Shown here: positions 35,749-43,877 of the stretch, in pieces
Position numbering within the stretch: position 1 is the stretch's first letter
Layout of the letters: each line of letters opens with the position of its first letter
Assembly (NCBI GenBank): GCA_022071945.1
Contig: JAJVIN010000005.1
Coordinates: forward strand, 62,001 to 126,000
Direction: 5' to 3'
DNA length: 64,000 nucleotides
DNA from: Thermoanaerobaculia bacterium
Lineage (GTDB): Bacteria > Acidobacteriota > Thermoanaerobaculia > UBA5066
Notes under the pieces: generated by a model
Seen by the model: only the letters and a program-made list of their open reading frames with translations
What the model was told of the DNA's origin: nothing
Databases searched by the model: none
Position numbers and translations under genes: made by a program

Positions 35749-36846
35749 ATGAGATTGCCGGTAAACCGGCCGGAGTGGTCTTGGGCGGCCAAGTCGAGAT
35801 TGGGTCTCACGTTGGCGGTTCTGGGGCTCGCCGGTCTTTCTGCGACCGAGGTTCGCGCGAACCTCTATATCTGTGGCTGGCGCGAGGTGTACCAGATCGG
35901 TGTGTGTGACAGCTTCGACGGCAGAACATTCAGGTGCCAAGCCTCGGTTGAGCACGAACCCATCTACTGCGCGGAAAGCGGATCGTCTGGCGGCTGGGAG
36001 CCGCCGGACGGGGGCGGAGGAGGCGGTGGAGGGGGAGGAGGGGACACGGGTGGGAATCCGGTACCGCCGCCACCGACATGCCCGAACGAGGTTCCCGCCA
36101 TCGTTCCCCAGTGGAGTTGGAAACCACTGGGGCAGGAGTACGTTCTCCAAGTATTCCTGAGGCCAGACCCACTGGATCACGTCAGGATCGTCCTGGAAGC
36201 CCAGGTTCCCACACTCTCGCTCGGGAAAGAGAACGACGCATGGCTGTTCGGCGTTCACACATCCATACCAGACGACGGCAGCTTCGATTTCAACATCAGG
36301 GTCGAGAGCCTGGCTCAAGGTCCTTGCCCGTCGTTCCCGGTTACTGGCATGGCGTCCTTCACGCGCATGCGCCGCGACCGTTACTCCCCGCCGGAATACG
36401 TCGGGGCCTTCGTCGTGAACCGCCAAATCCTCGTAGGAATGAGCGCATGGCACTGGTACAGCAAGCAGTGGTTCGACCCGGCAAGTGACCCCTATTTCCC
36501 GCCACCGCAGTTCGACAGAATCGGCTCCGAGACTGAAGTACGGGTAGAGGATTCCAACACCACCACCCCACTGATGGTCCCACACCAGTTTCTCGTACAG
36601 CATGACCTCGTTGGCCTCTCCGGGCAGGCGTCGGTATGGGGAACAGTCAACATGACCGGATCCGGCAGCAACTACAGTGGCACGGTCAGGCAGAACTGGG
36701 AGAACGGCTACCTCATTCCGACAGCGACCCAGGACGCGATTTACAGCGGCCAGTACTTCCAGTGGCCCACGGGCGGAAACCCGCCCTTCCTCCCGTCCAT
36801 CGCGTTTCCTTACGGCAAGCCAACCATATCCCGCACTCTAGACTGA
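35749..36846 (+). CDS. Secreted protein with poly-Gly linker, unknown function
   Basis: A 365-residue protein with a signal peptide (LGLTLAVLGLAGLSATEVRA). Mature residues ~40-80 hold four Cys (ICGW, VCDS, FRCQA, IYCAES) that could form disulfides. A linker of 11 consecutive Gly followed by a Pro stretch leads to a ~270-residue beta-rich, aromatic domain with no recognised motif. GGCGGAGG precedes the ATG by about 10 nt. Codon use is looser (more TAT, AAT, CCA) than in the neighbours, as if recently acquired. The C15 tract upstream could modulate expression. Followed after 14 nt by another secreted orphan, probably one operon. Confidence 0.65.
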   Translation: MRLPVNRPEWSWAAKSRLGLTLAVLGLAGLSATEVRANLYICGWREVYQIGVCDSFDGRTFRCQASVEHEPIYCAESGSSGGWEPPDGGGGGGGGGGGDTGGNPVPPPPTCPNEVPAIVPQWSWKPLGQEYVLQVFLRPDPLDHVRIVLEAQVPTLSLGKENDAWLFGVHTSIPDDGSFDFNIRVESLAQGPCPSFPVTGMASFTRMRRDRYSPPEYVGAFVVNRQILVGMSAWHWYSKQWFDPASDPYFPPPQFDRIGSETEVRVEDSNTTTPLMVPHQFLVQHDLVGLSGQASVWGTVNMTGSGSNYSGTVRQNWENGYLIPTATQDAIYSGQYFQWPTGGNPPFLPSIAFPYGKPTISRTLD

Positions 36847-36860
36847 AATCAGGACTCTTC

Positions 36861-37943
36861 ATGAAACGAGCACTACTCTCCCTGTTGACGGCATCGTTCA
36901 TCCTGGCTCCAGCCCTCGGCGCCCAACCGGAGCTACCTGAGCCGGACCCACGGGGGTTTGTTCTGACCGAGGCCGAGCAAGCGCGGCGGAACCCCTTCTA
37001 TCACCTGCTGAAGACCCCAAAGGCTGCCTTTGACGCCGCCGTCGGCTGGCGGAATATGGCCGATTCGGCAACGACGGCGGAGAAGAAAGACGACTATCGG
37101 TTCAAGTCTCGGTCCGCCTACGAGCTCGCGGGATACCTGGCGGGCCCAGACATGGACCTTCGCTTCTCCGCAGCGCTGGGATTTGCGGAGATGTCGATCG
37201 AGTCGGGAAGAAGAGGACGTTACGCACCCGAAGGGTGGCAGAAAATCGCCATGTATGGGAGCTTGTATGCTAAGCAGGCCGGCCACCCCGGCTGGCTCGA
37301 TCTGTGGCTTCGAACCGCGGAGTACAACGAGATCCTCCTCGTGGAAGCGAGGAAAACGCAGGGTGACCCCGAGATGAAGGACCGCGAGATCATGGGTTCC
37401 GCCCGCTCGGCCGCCGACGCCTATATGCGTCTCCTGAACCACCCCGCGTTCGAGAAGGCTGAGTTCGAAACCGAGCTTCGCGGGTTGGCGGTTTACCGGC
37501 AAGCTGTCTGCGAGTGCGAGGGCGGGCCGGCCTCACTTCGTTCGATGCTTCGCCGCCACAAGAGCAATACCAAGCTCGGAAATACAGGCGTCGAGCAATG
37601 TCTCCCGCTTCTCGAAAAGGTCCTGGAGAGCCCTCACGTTCCGGTCCTGGCGAAGGCCCACGCAAACGCCCTGCTCGCCGTCCACAAGAGCCTGAAGACC
37701 GATGCCAATGGCAAGATCACGGCCCGGTTCGCCGACTCGGATTTCCCGTATGGCCTGGTCCCTCCCGGCACGTGCTGGACCGAGTGTGTGCAGGCGTATG
37801 TCGCCACGGCCGAGCGCCTTCTCAACGACAAGGGCGCCGAGCAGACCTGGAAGCTCCCCTGGAAATCCTACCTGCCCGAGAGCGCACTGCCGACAAAGAC
37901 CATCGTACGCGAAGCGCTCGACCTGGTGAAGAAGCCCCGGTAA
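36861..37943 (+). CDS. Secreted helical protein, unknown function
   Basis: A 360-residue protein with a signal peptide (KRALLSLLTASFILAPALGAQ). The mature chain is largely helical, with TPR/Sel1-like alternation in places (RSAYELAGYLAGPDMDLRFSAALGFAEM..., split by loops), and contains a CECEGG element and CWTECVQAYV, giving five Cys. No named domain is recognised. It starts 14 nt after the poly-Gly protein gene and shares its looser codon use, so the two are likely a functional pair. A GC-rich hairpin follows. Confidence 0.65.
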   Translation: MKRALLSLLTASFILAPALGAQPELPEPDPRGFVLTEAEQARRNPFYHLLKTPKAAFDAAVGWRNMADSATTAEKKDDYRFKSRSAYELAGYLAGPDMDLRFSAALGFAEMSIESGRRGRYAPEGWQKIAMYGSLYAKQAGHPGWLDLWLRTAEYNEILLVEARKTQGDPEMKDREIMGSARSAADAYMRLLNHPAFEKAEFETELRGLAVYRQAVCECEGGPASLRSMLRRHKSNTKLGNTGVEQCLPLLEKVLESPHVPVLAKAHANALLAVHKSLKTDANGKITARFADSDFPYGLVPPGTCWTECVQAYVATAERLLNDKGAEQTWKLPWKSYLPESALPTKTIVREALDLVKKPR

Positions 37944-37982
37944 GACGAGACGCTGGCCGAAGCGCCAAGTTCGAGTCTACAC

Positions 37983-38020
37983 GCGCCCGCGAGCCGCGGG
38001 GCTTGCGGGCGCTCCCTCTT
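37983..38020. terminator. Hairpin terminator between convergent genes
   Basis: GCGCCCGC ... GCGGGCGC outer stem with an inner AGCC-GCGG-GGCT stem, followed by TCCCTCTTT on the plus strand. It ends the 35749-37943 operon and abuts the convergent stop at 38021. Confidence 0.6.
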
Positions 38021-38602
38021 TCACCCGTTCGGGATCTCCCAGAGATCCTTCACGAGCGGGTGGTCCCACGCGATCCGCCACTCGTCCGGATCGGCCGGGT
38101 CGAAGGTCCGGGTGACGATGTAGAAGAGGGCGCACGGATTCGTCAGGGGGCGGTAGCCGTGCGCCACCCCCTCGGGGATTCTCACGAGAAGGTCGTTTCC
38201 GTCGCCCGAGACGATGACCTGAGTCCGAAGGTAGGTCGGGGAGTCCTTCCTGACATCGAGGAGGACGTACTTCGCCTTGAACGGATGCGGGCAGAACCAG
38301 ATGTCCTGCTGCTTCAAGTGGTAGTGGAGCCCCTTGATGTGGTTCTCCGCGTTGACGATCGTGAAGTTCATCTGGGCGACGGGGACGTTCCTGAAGAACG
38401 CCGCCAGGGGCTCGGAGCCGGGGTGGTCGGCCTTTGCCCTGTAGATCTCCTGGAAGAATCCCCGGTCGTCAACAAAACGCTGGAGCCGATGGACCGTCAC
38501 CCCGTCGATGGGACCGGGTTTGGCGTACGACTTCACGCCGGTCACGAATTCCTCGCCGATCGCCTCGGGCAGCAACACCGGGGTTTCTTTCCCGCTCATC
38601 AT
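38021..38602 (-). CDS. dTDP-4-dehydrorhamnose 3,5-epimerase-like protein
   Basis: A 193-residue cupin of the RmlC family. RGFFQEIYR, the substrate-loop QMNFTIVNAENHIKGLHYH (catalytic His in GLHYH) and VRIPEGVAHGY match RmlC. The LHYQ of classical RmlC is LHYH here, so specificity may differ. The usual reaction is double epimerisation of a dTDP-ketosugar for rhamnose. No other rml gene is nearby. Two ATGs (38602 and 38599) are possible; GGAG fits 38599 slightly better. A TAGAAT hexamer lies 15 nt upstream. Confidence 0.8.
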   Translation of the reverse strand: MMSGKETPVLLPEAIGEEFVTGVKSYAKPGPIDGVTVHRLQRFVDDRGFFQEIYRAKADHPGSEPLAAFFRNVPVAQMNFTIVNAENHIKGLHYHLKQQDIWFCPHPFKAKYVLLDVRKDSPTYLRTQVIVSGDGNDLLVRIPEGVAHGYRPLTNPCALFYIVTRTFDPADPDEWRIAWDHPLVKDLWEIPNG

Positions 38603-38617
38603 TTTCTCCAGGCCGAC

Positions 38618-38623
38618 ATTCTA
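38618..38623 (-). promoter_or_regulatory. -10-like hexamer TAGAAT upstream of epimerase gene
   Basis: GCTAGAATGTCGG on the minus strand, 15 nt before the ATG at 38602, within the 25-nt gap after the MRJP gene. Confidence 0.4.
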
Positions 38624-38627
38624 GCCA

Positions 38628-39728
38628 TCACCGCCCGGCGACTCCGGGCACGGACGGCTTGAACCGCAGGACGTAGAACGGCCGCTTCGCCAGGTCCTTC
38701 CCTCCGTTCAGCGCCGGCCCACGGTGGAGCTGGTTCGAGACCAGGTAGAGGTAGCCGTCTGGTCCGAACGAGAACGCGTCGGGCCACGAAAGCAGTTTCG
38801 CATCCTCGAAGAGGACCGAGTACGTCCCATCAGGTCCGACGCGACCGATCGCGTTCTTGCCGATGTCCGTGATGTAGACGCCTCCGGCGTTGTCCATCGA
38901 TGTCCCGTCCGAGACCGGCCTTGCGCCCCATTTCTCGACCCTTCTTCCGAGTTCCCCGGGGGAGAGCGTCTCGTCGAGAAGGTCCGCGGTTCGGACGCGG
39001 TACAGAGCCGAGCCGTGCATCGGGCCAAAGACGAGCCACTGGTTTGCGGCATCCAGGGAGATCGGGTTGACCCCGACCCGCGGCCGGACCGCCTTGCCAT
39101 CGGGCAGCTTGACCTCCAGTGGCTGGCCGTCGATCGACAGGTCGATCTCCTCGGGAGTGACGCTGGGGTGCCCTTCAAGGACCCGGCGTGAAGCCCCGGT
39201 CGAGAGATCGACGACGATGAGGGCCGCGGATCTGCCGGGTGAGGGGTCGGCGATGTAGAACGCGTCGTGGGACGAATCGACCTGGAGGTCGTTGAGGAAG
39301 GAGTCCTTGCGGCTGACGGGTTCGGGCAGATAGATGAGACGGTGCAGCTTCTTTCCGCGCGCGTCCCACCCGACGAGCTTCGGCGTGACCTTCCCCCGCA
39401 TCCCGTTGTCGAGCAGCCAAACGATTCCCTTGGCGTCGCTGCGCAGGCCCAGGACGGAATCGAAGGCCAGGGCGCTGCCCGTGCCGGGCGAGTTCCAGCT
39501 CTCGTCCGGGAACGCCTTCGTGCCCCCATCCTTCTCCACGGTGACGACCCGCAGCTTCGGTGAGTAGTGCTGGTGGAGGCTGACCACGATCTGTCCGGAG
39601 GGTGTCACGGTGATGTTGCCGGGGGGTTCGGTCATCTCCGCGACGATTTCGAGACGAGGCGTCTGGGCCACCGCCGGCCGCATGAGCGCGGCGGCGAGGA
39701 CGATCGCGATCCAGGGGAGACGGGCCAT
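38628..39728 (-). CDS. Major royal jelly / yellow-family protein (secreted)
   Basis: A 366-residue protein with a signal peptide (LPWIAIVLAAALMRPAVAQ). The mature part is a six-bladed propeller of the MRJP/yellow type: QIVVSLHQHYSPKLRV, LDSVLGLRSDAKG-like FDSVLGLRSDAKGIVWLLDNGM, SFLNDLQVD and DAFYIADPSPGRSAALIVVDL. Bacterial members are annotated after insect yellow/dopachrome-related proteins, but their reaction is unknown. AAGGAG fixes ATG 39728. Located in the periplasm or outside the cell. It is the upstream gene of the RmlC-like gene (25-nt gap). Confidence 0.85.
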   Translation of the reverse strand: MARLPWIAIVLAAALMRPAVAQTPRLEIVAEMTEPPGNITVTPSGQIVVSLHQHYSPKLRVVTVEKDGGTKAFPDESWNSPGTGSALAFDSVLGLRSDAKGIVWLLDNGMRGKVTPKLVGWDARGKKLHRLIYLPEPVSRKDSFLNDLQVDSSHDAFYIADPSPGRSAALIVVDLSTGASRRVLEGHPSVTPEEIDLSIDGQPLEVKLPDGKAVRPRVGVNPISLDAANQWLVFGPMHGSALYRVRTADLLDETLSPGELGRRVEKWGARPVSDGTSMDNAGGVYITDIGKNAIGRVGPDGTYSVLFEDAKLLSWPDAFSFGPDGYLYLVSNQLHRGPALNGGKDLAKRPFYVLRFKPSVPGVAGR

Positions 39729-39828
39729 CTGTCTGCTCCTTGCCGGCGCATGATGCCCCAAGTCCCCTCTCTGCTGACTGGCGGATGAGGACCCGGAAGT
39801 CCCTCCGAGGGAGCGGCTTTTCGCGTGT

Positions 39829-39834
39829 TAACCT
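39829..39834 (+). promoter_or_regulatory. -10-like hexamer TAACCT 12 nt before an ATG
   Basis: GTGTTAACCTTCTCC upstream of ATG 39847, a start without a Shine-Dalgarno. Consistent with a leaderless transcript. Confidence 0.45.
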
Positions 39835-39846
39835 TCTCCAAGTCTC

Positions 39847-41133
39847 ATGTTGAGCCGCATCATCCCCGTCTCCTCGGGTAAGGGCGGAGTCGGCAAGACC
39901 ACCGTGGCGACGAACGTCGCCCTGTCGCTTTCGCGATACGCCCCGACGATCCTCGTCGACCTGGATACCGGCACGTCGTCCGTCAGAAACACGATCGGAG
40001 CCCCCGTCAACAGGGACCTCTATCACTTCTTCCGCAAGGGCTACCGCCTCTCGGAATGCGTGACCACCCTGCCCGATTCCGTGGACCCGCGCGGCATCTT
40101 CAAGGATTTCGGCTTCGTGGCCGGCCCGCTCCACCTCATCGACGAGATCACCAATTTCAACCACGAAAAGAAGCGGCTCCTGTCGCAGGCCATCAACGAG
40201 CTCCCCGCCACCTACGTCATCCTCGATCTGAAGGCGGGGCTCGACAACAACGTCATCGACTTTCTCCCCTACTCCAATTCCGGGCTCCTCGTCTTCACGC
40301 CGCACCTTCCGTCCGCGACGCTCGCGGCCTCGGACATCGTCAAGGCGATCCTCTTCCGCAAGCTCCGGATCGTCTTCTCGCCCATGAGCCCCTTCTACGA
40401 CCGCATCCCAGAGCCCTTCAAGGCCATCCGCCTCATCAACGAGCTCCTCGACCGCGTCGAGGACGTCTACGACCCGATCCTCCCGAATCTCGACGCCTTT
40501 CTCCTCGACCTCGCGACGTCACTCGGCCCCCACCCGATCATCGAGAAGCTCAGCCAGACGATCGAATTCTTCCGCGTCTACTTCGTCCTCAACCTCTTCA
40601 ACGGGGTGAGCGAGGTCTACGACACGGCCATCAAGCCGTTCGTCGAAAACATCATCACCAACGTCTCCGAGCGGCTGATCCTGACCAATCTCGGGTGGAT
40701 CGTGAAATCCAACGAGGTCCACCAGGGCAACTGCCACAGGCAACCGATCCTGATGAAGGCGGCGCGGCCGCCGAAGCCCCCCGACAGCGCGACGCAGGGA
40801 ATCGACCTCCTCATCCGCCAGACGATCGGCCTCCCGCAAGAGAAGCAGAGGAACCCCGCAGTCTCACCGCTCGCGCGCCGCCCGGATCCTGACAAGGCCC
40901 TCACGGCCCAGCTGGATGTCCTGCAGAAGATGTATCACCGCCGTCCCGGCGAGGCCGACGACCCGCGAGACAACTTCGAATACATCACGAGCCGGATCAT
41001 CTACCTTCTGAAGAGCTCTCGGATCTCCGAATTCGGGATGCCGGCGATCTGCAGTCCGGAAGAGATCCTCAGGGCCTTTTTCCCTGACCCTCCCGAACCC
41101 TTCAAGCCCGTCCGGGCGGACTACTTCGGTTGA
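39847..41133 (+). CDS. MinD/ParA-superfamily ATPase
   Basis: A 428-residue cytosolic P-loop protein. The deviant Walker A is SSGKGGVGKTTVATN (signature Lys and GKTT), switch I/II equivalents are LVDLDTGTSS and ILDLKAGLDNN, and a typical MinD-like second half follows. It is ~150 residues longer than MinD, with a C-terminal helical extension that ends near a YFG. No minC, minE, parB or flagellar genes are adjacent, so whether it positions a complex, DNA or a cell-surface structure is unknown. No ribosome site precedes the ATG; TAACCT lies 12 nt upstream. A small membrane protein follows after 22 nt, possibly its membrane partner. Confidence 0.85.
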   Translation: MLSRIIPVSSGKGGVGKTTVATNVALSLSRYAPTILVDLDTGTSSVRNTIGAPVNRDLYHFFRKGYRLSECVTTLPDSVDPRGIFKDFGFVAGPLHLIDEITNFNHEKKRLLSQAINELPATYVILDLKAGLDNNVIDFLPYSNSGLLVFTPHLPSATLAASDIVKAILFRKLRIVFSPMSPFYDRIPEPFKAIRLINELLDRVEDVYDPILPNLDAFLLDLATSLGPHPIIEKLSQTIEFFRVYFVLNLFNGVSEVYDTAIKPFVENIITNVSERLILTNLGWIVKSNEVHQGNCHRQPILMKAARPPKPPDSATQGIDLLIRQTIGLPQEKQRNPAVSPLARRPDPDKALTAQLDVLQKMYHRRPGEADDPRDNFEYITSRIIYLLKSSRISEFGMPAICSPEEILRAFFPDPPEPFKPVRADYFG

Positions 41134-41155
41134 AGGCCCGAACCTTCGAACACCC

Positions 41156-41437
41156 GTGAAGCGGACGGTTCTTCTCGTCCTCATCGGGGCCCTCGGGGTC
41201 GCGATGCTCCTCTACCCCGCCTTCAGACGCGCCGTCTTCCAGCGATTCCGCTTCATCCTGCTCATCCTCTCCGGAGCCCTCCTGACTGCGGCTCTCGGCA
41301 GGCTCCTCGCCCCCGGCGCGGGGCCTCCCCTGACAGCTGATCAGCGGATCTGGGGCTCCGCGGGAGCCCTCCTTCTGGCCATCTGTTTCGGCCTCGTCCT
41401 CTTCGACACGGTCCGTAAGAGCAGCCAGAGGGAGTGA
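41156..41437 (+). CDS. Small membrane protein next to MinD-like ATPase
   Basis: A 93-residue protein with three hydrophobic helices (residues ~5-22, ~33-52, ~68-85) and short basic loops. GTG start; stop 3 nt from the convergent GT39-like gene stop. No family is recognised. Its 22-nt distance from the MinD-like gene suggests cotranscription, and it could tether that ATPase to the membrane; that role is inferred. Confidence 0.6.
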   Translation: MKRTVLLVLIGALGVAMLLYPAFRRAVFQRFRFILLILSGALLTAALGRLLAPGAGPPLTADQRIWGSAGALLLAICFGLVLFDTVRKSSQRE

Positions 41438-41440
41438 CGG

Positions 41441-43762
41441 TCACCGGACGCGAATCTGGTCGAACGCGATCCCGAGCTCGCGCGCGTCATCCCCGAGCCC
41501 GGCCTTCGCGGGAACGAAGACGGGAGAACTGAAAGAGATCCGGACTGGGTGAGCCCCCGCCATGGCCGCCACGGCAGCGGGAGGCAGCTCGAGCGTCGAT
41601 TCGGAGATGGGAGCCGGCTTCACCTCCAGGCTTCCCGCTTCGATCTCTCCGACCTTCACCTTCACCACGACGGGAGATGACGACGGTGCGTGAGCCCGAA
41701 CGGAGAGCCGCGCCGGAACGAACGCTGTCCGCGGGATCCAGAGAACACTCGCCTCCGCCCGGCTCCAGCGCTTGTTCACTCCCGTGTCTCCGATCTCCTC
41801 GCGCCCGAAGAATCCCGTCAGGCCCCCGCGCCCGTCCTGGGGTGTCCCGATGTCGATCCGAAACTCCGAGTCACCCATCCGGTCCCACAGCGACTCGGCC
41901 GGGCCCGACCAGGTGATCTCCCGGAAAACGAAACAGCCCTCGCGCGGACGCACGGCTCCGAGCATCTCGGGCAGCTTGATCACCGCGTCGCACGAGATCA
42001 CGAACTCCGCGGGTCCGGGGAGGGGACCGTGGTAGAGGCGATCGGAGATCAGGAGCTCGAAGTCCCCGGGTTCGATCCGCTCGGAAACGACGACTCGTCC
42101 CGAGAGCGGTTCCGTGACGGTGAGCGTGGCGGGTCCTCCCTCGGCCGGACGAAAGCCATGAAGCAGGGCGGCCGGCGGCCCGGCGAGGCCCGGGACGAAG
42201 AGGTGCGCTCTCGGCCCGCTCCAGCGAAAGGTCGGCTTTCCGGACTCGATCTCCCTGACGCCGAAGCCCGGGCCGAAGACCGGAGGGGCGGGGTCCCTGA
42301 CTCCGACCACGAGCATCCGCTTGTTTCCAAGATTCCTCGCCACCCAGGTGGAGTCCGCAAAGATCCGCCACGCGAGGTCGTCCTGGTACGCCGATGGCGG
42401 TTCGAGGGTGAGGTCGGTCATCCTCACGAGTCTTTTGTTGAACTGCTTGGCGCCAGCGACCCACTCCGTGTCGAGGTATCCCCATGCCCCCAGCCGGCCC
42501 TCCCACCTCTCGGTCCGGAGAAAAGCCTGGAAGACGTCATCGGCGATGATCGTCTCGCGTCCCGGATGGGCGTAGACGGAAAGCGCCGACACGGCCGCGG
42601 CGGGCGGCGTCGGCACGGTGGCGCTGTGACGCGCGGCGACAAGCCCCCAGCGTCCGAGGAAGAGCGACAGACCCGCCATCGAGGCGAACATCAGCCAGGG
42701 CTTTCGCAAGAGAACGAGGGCGCCATAGGCCGCGACCACACAGACCACCATGGCCAGCGGGACGGAGTACCGGATCATGGCGCGGCTGTGCCAGAACCAG
42801 AACGAGTAGAAGGCCGGCAGGAGGAAGAGCGCGACGTCGAGGGCGGCAGGCCTTCGGCGCCAGACGAGATGGCCGAGCCCCAAGAGGGCGAGGCTCCAGA
42901 TCAGGATAGCCGCCCACGGAAAGAGGAAGTCCCTCACGACGAACCAGTCGGGAAGGGAGCCGAGCGTCCCCGTGGCCAGAGCCGTCGATCGAAAGTCCGA
43001 GCGTTCGGCCAGGAGTCTCTTGAAACTCGCCCAGCTCGAAGCGTGAGCGAGAAGCCAGGAGAACCAGACGCCCGTTCCCACGAGCCCAGAGAGGACGAAC
43101 GTGGCCGCGATGGCGGGCCTTCCCCTCCTCACGAGGCGCCAGGCGAGAAGGCAGAAGACGCCGGCGAAGGCCAGCGCGAGGTGAGGGCGGACCCCGGCGC
43201 CCGCGGCGGCGAGCAGGCCTGCCGAGAGAGCGAGCCAGGAATCCCGGCTCGACCTCTCTTCAGCGGACTCCCCAGGGTCCGGTCTCGTCTCGGGAATCAG
43301 GAAGAGGAGCCCGAGGGCGAGGAAGAACGACGCCGCGGCCGGCGTGTCGGTATAGGCACGGCCGCCGTTCACCCAGACGACCGGCAAGACCGCCGCCAAG
43401 AGGACACCGGAAAGCGCGGAGAACCCCCCGACGAGATTCCTGAACCAGAGAAAGAGAGCCGGAAAGGCCACGACGGATGAAAAGGTCGCTCCGATCGTGA
43501 AGGCGGCGTAGGCGTCGCCCGCGAGGGGGCGAAGGAGCTGCCCGAGCCAGATGAACACCGGATATCCCGGTGCCTGGGGCGACACCTGGTACATGTCAAA
43601 GAGCGTGAGCGCCCCGGCGAAAACCGGCTCGTCGATCTCGCTTCCCGAGTGGGCGATTGCGAGAAACCGGCTCGCGGCGATCGATCCGAGAACGAGCGCG
43701 ATAAGATGAAGGGGCGGCTCCTTGGCGAATTCTTTCGGGTGAGGAGAAGGTGGACGGTCCAT
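41441..43762 (-). CDS. Polyprenol-phosphate-dependent glycosyltransferase-like membrane protein (GT39/PMT-like)
   Basis: A 773-residue protein. An N-terminal SEIDEPVF near residue 44 gives the Asp-Glu of GT39/ArnT enzymes in the first extracytoplasmic loop. About ten to twelve hydrophobic segments follow to residue ~420. The remaining ~350 residues form a soluble beta-rich extracytoplasmic region with no clear domain name. Such enzymes move a sugar from a lipid carrier onto protein or lipid outside the membrane. ATG 43762 keeps the membrane topology and avoids invading the divergent gene; TAGAAT lies 14 nt before it and no ribosome site is visible. No sugar-nucleotide genes are near. Confidence 0.8.
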   Translation of the reverse strand: MDRPPSPHPKEFAKEPPLHLIALVLGSIAASRFLAIAHSGSEIDEPVFAGALTLFDMYQVSPQAPGYPVFIWLGQLLRPLAGDAYAAFTIGATFSSVVAFPALFLWFRNLVGGFSALSGVLLAAVLPVVWVNGGRAYTDTPAAASFFLALGLLFLIPETRPDPGESAEERSSRDSWLALSAGLLAAAGAGVRPHLALAFAGVFCLLAWRLVRRGRPAIAATFVLSGLVGTGVWFSWLLAHASSWASFKRLLAERSDFRSTALATGTLGSLPDWFVVRDFLFPWAAILIWSLALLGLGHLVWRRRPAALDVALFLLPAFYSFWFWHSRAMIRYSVPLAMVVCVVAAYGALVLLRKPWLMFASMAGLSLFLGRWGLVAARHSATVPTPPAAAVSALSVYAHPGRETIIADDVFQAFLRTERWEGRLGAWGYLDTEWVAGAKQFNKRLVRMTDLTLEPPSAYQDDLAWRIFADSTWVARNLGNKRMLVVGVRDPAPPVFGPGFGVREIESGKPTFRWSGPRAHLFVPGLAGPPAALLHGFRPAEGGPATLTVTEPLSGRVVVSERIEPGDFELLISDRLYHGPLPGPAEFVISCDAVIKLPEMLGAVRPREGCFVFREITWSGPAESLWDRMGDSEFRIDIGTPQDGRGGLTGFFGREEIGDTGVNKRWSRAEASVLWIPRTAFVPARLSVRAHAPSSSPVVVKVKVGEIEAGSLEVKPAPISESTLELPPAAVAAMAGAHPVRISFSSPVFVPAKAGLGDDARELGIAFDQIRVR

Positions 43763-43776
43763 CAGAGCGTCCGGCC

Positions 43777-43782
43777 ATTCTA
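43777..43782 (-). promoter_or_regulatory. -10-like hexamer TAGAAT upstream of GT39-like gene
   Basis: CACTAGAATGGCCGG on the minus strand, 14 nt before the ATG at 43762, which has no Shine-Dalgarno. Confidence 0.45.
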
Positions 43783-43838
43783 GTGAGGCCGGCGTCCCGG
43801 GTCGCTCCCGCCGCAGACATTCGTCCCGCCATCGCAGA

Positions 43839-43844
43839 TAAAAT
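43839..43844 (+). promoter_or_regulatory. -10-like hexamer TAAAAT upstream of pcnB-like gene
   Basis: AGATAAAATCTGG, 33 nt before the ATG at 43878. Divergent from the GT39-like promoter at 43777. Confidence 0.4.
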
Positions 43845-43877
43845 CTGGGACTCGAGGGACTTGACGGACCGTATCGA

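Noticed and set aside
36009-36050. G-rich stretch as a mobile or regulatory repeat
   Set aside because: It simply encodes the poly-Gly linker of the secreted protein in frame.
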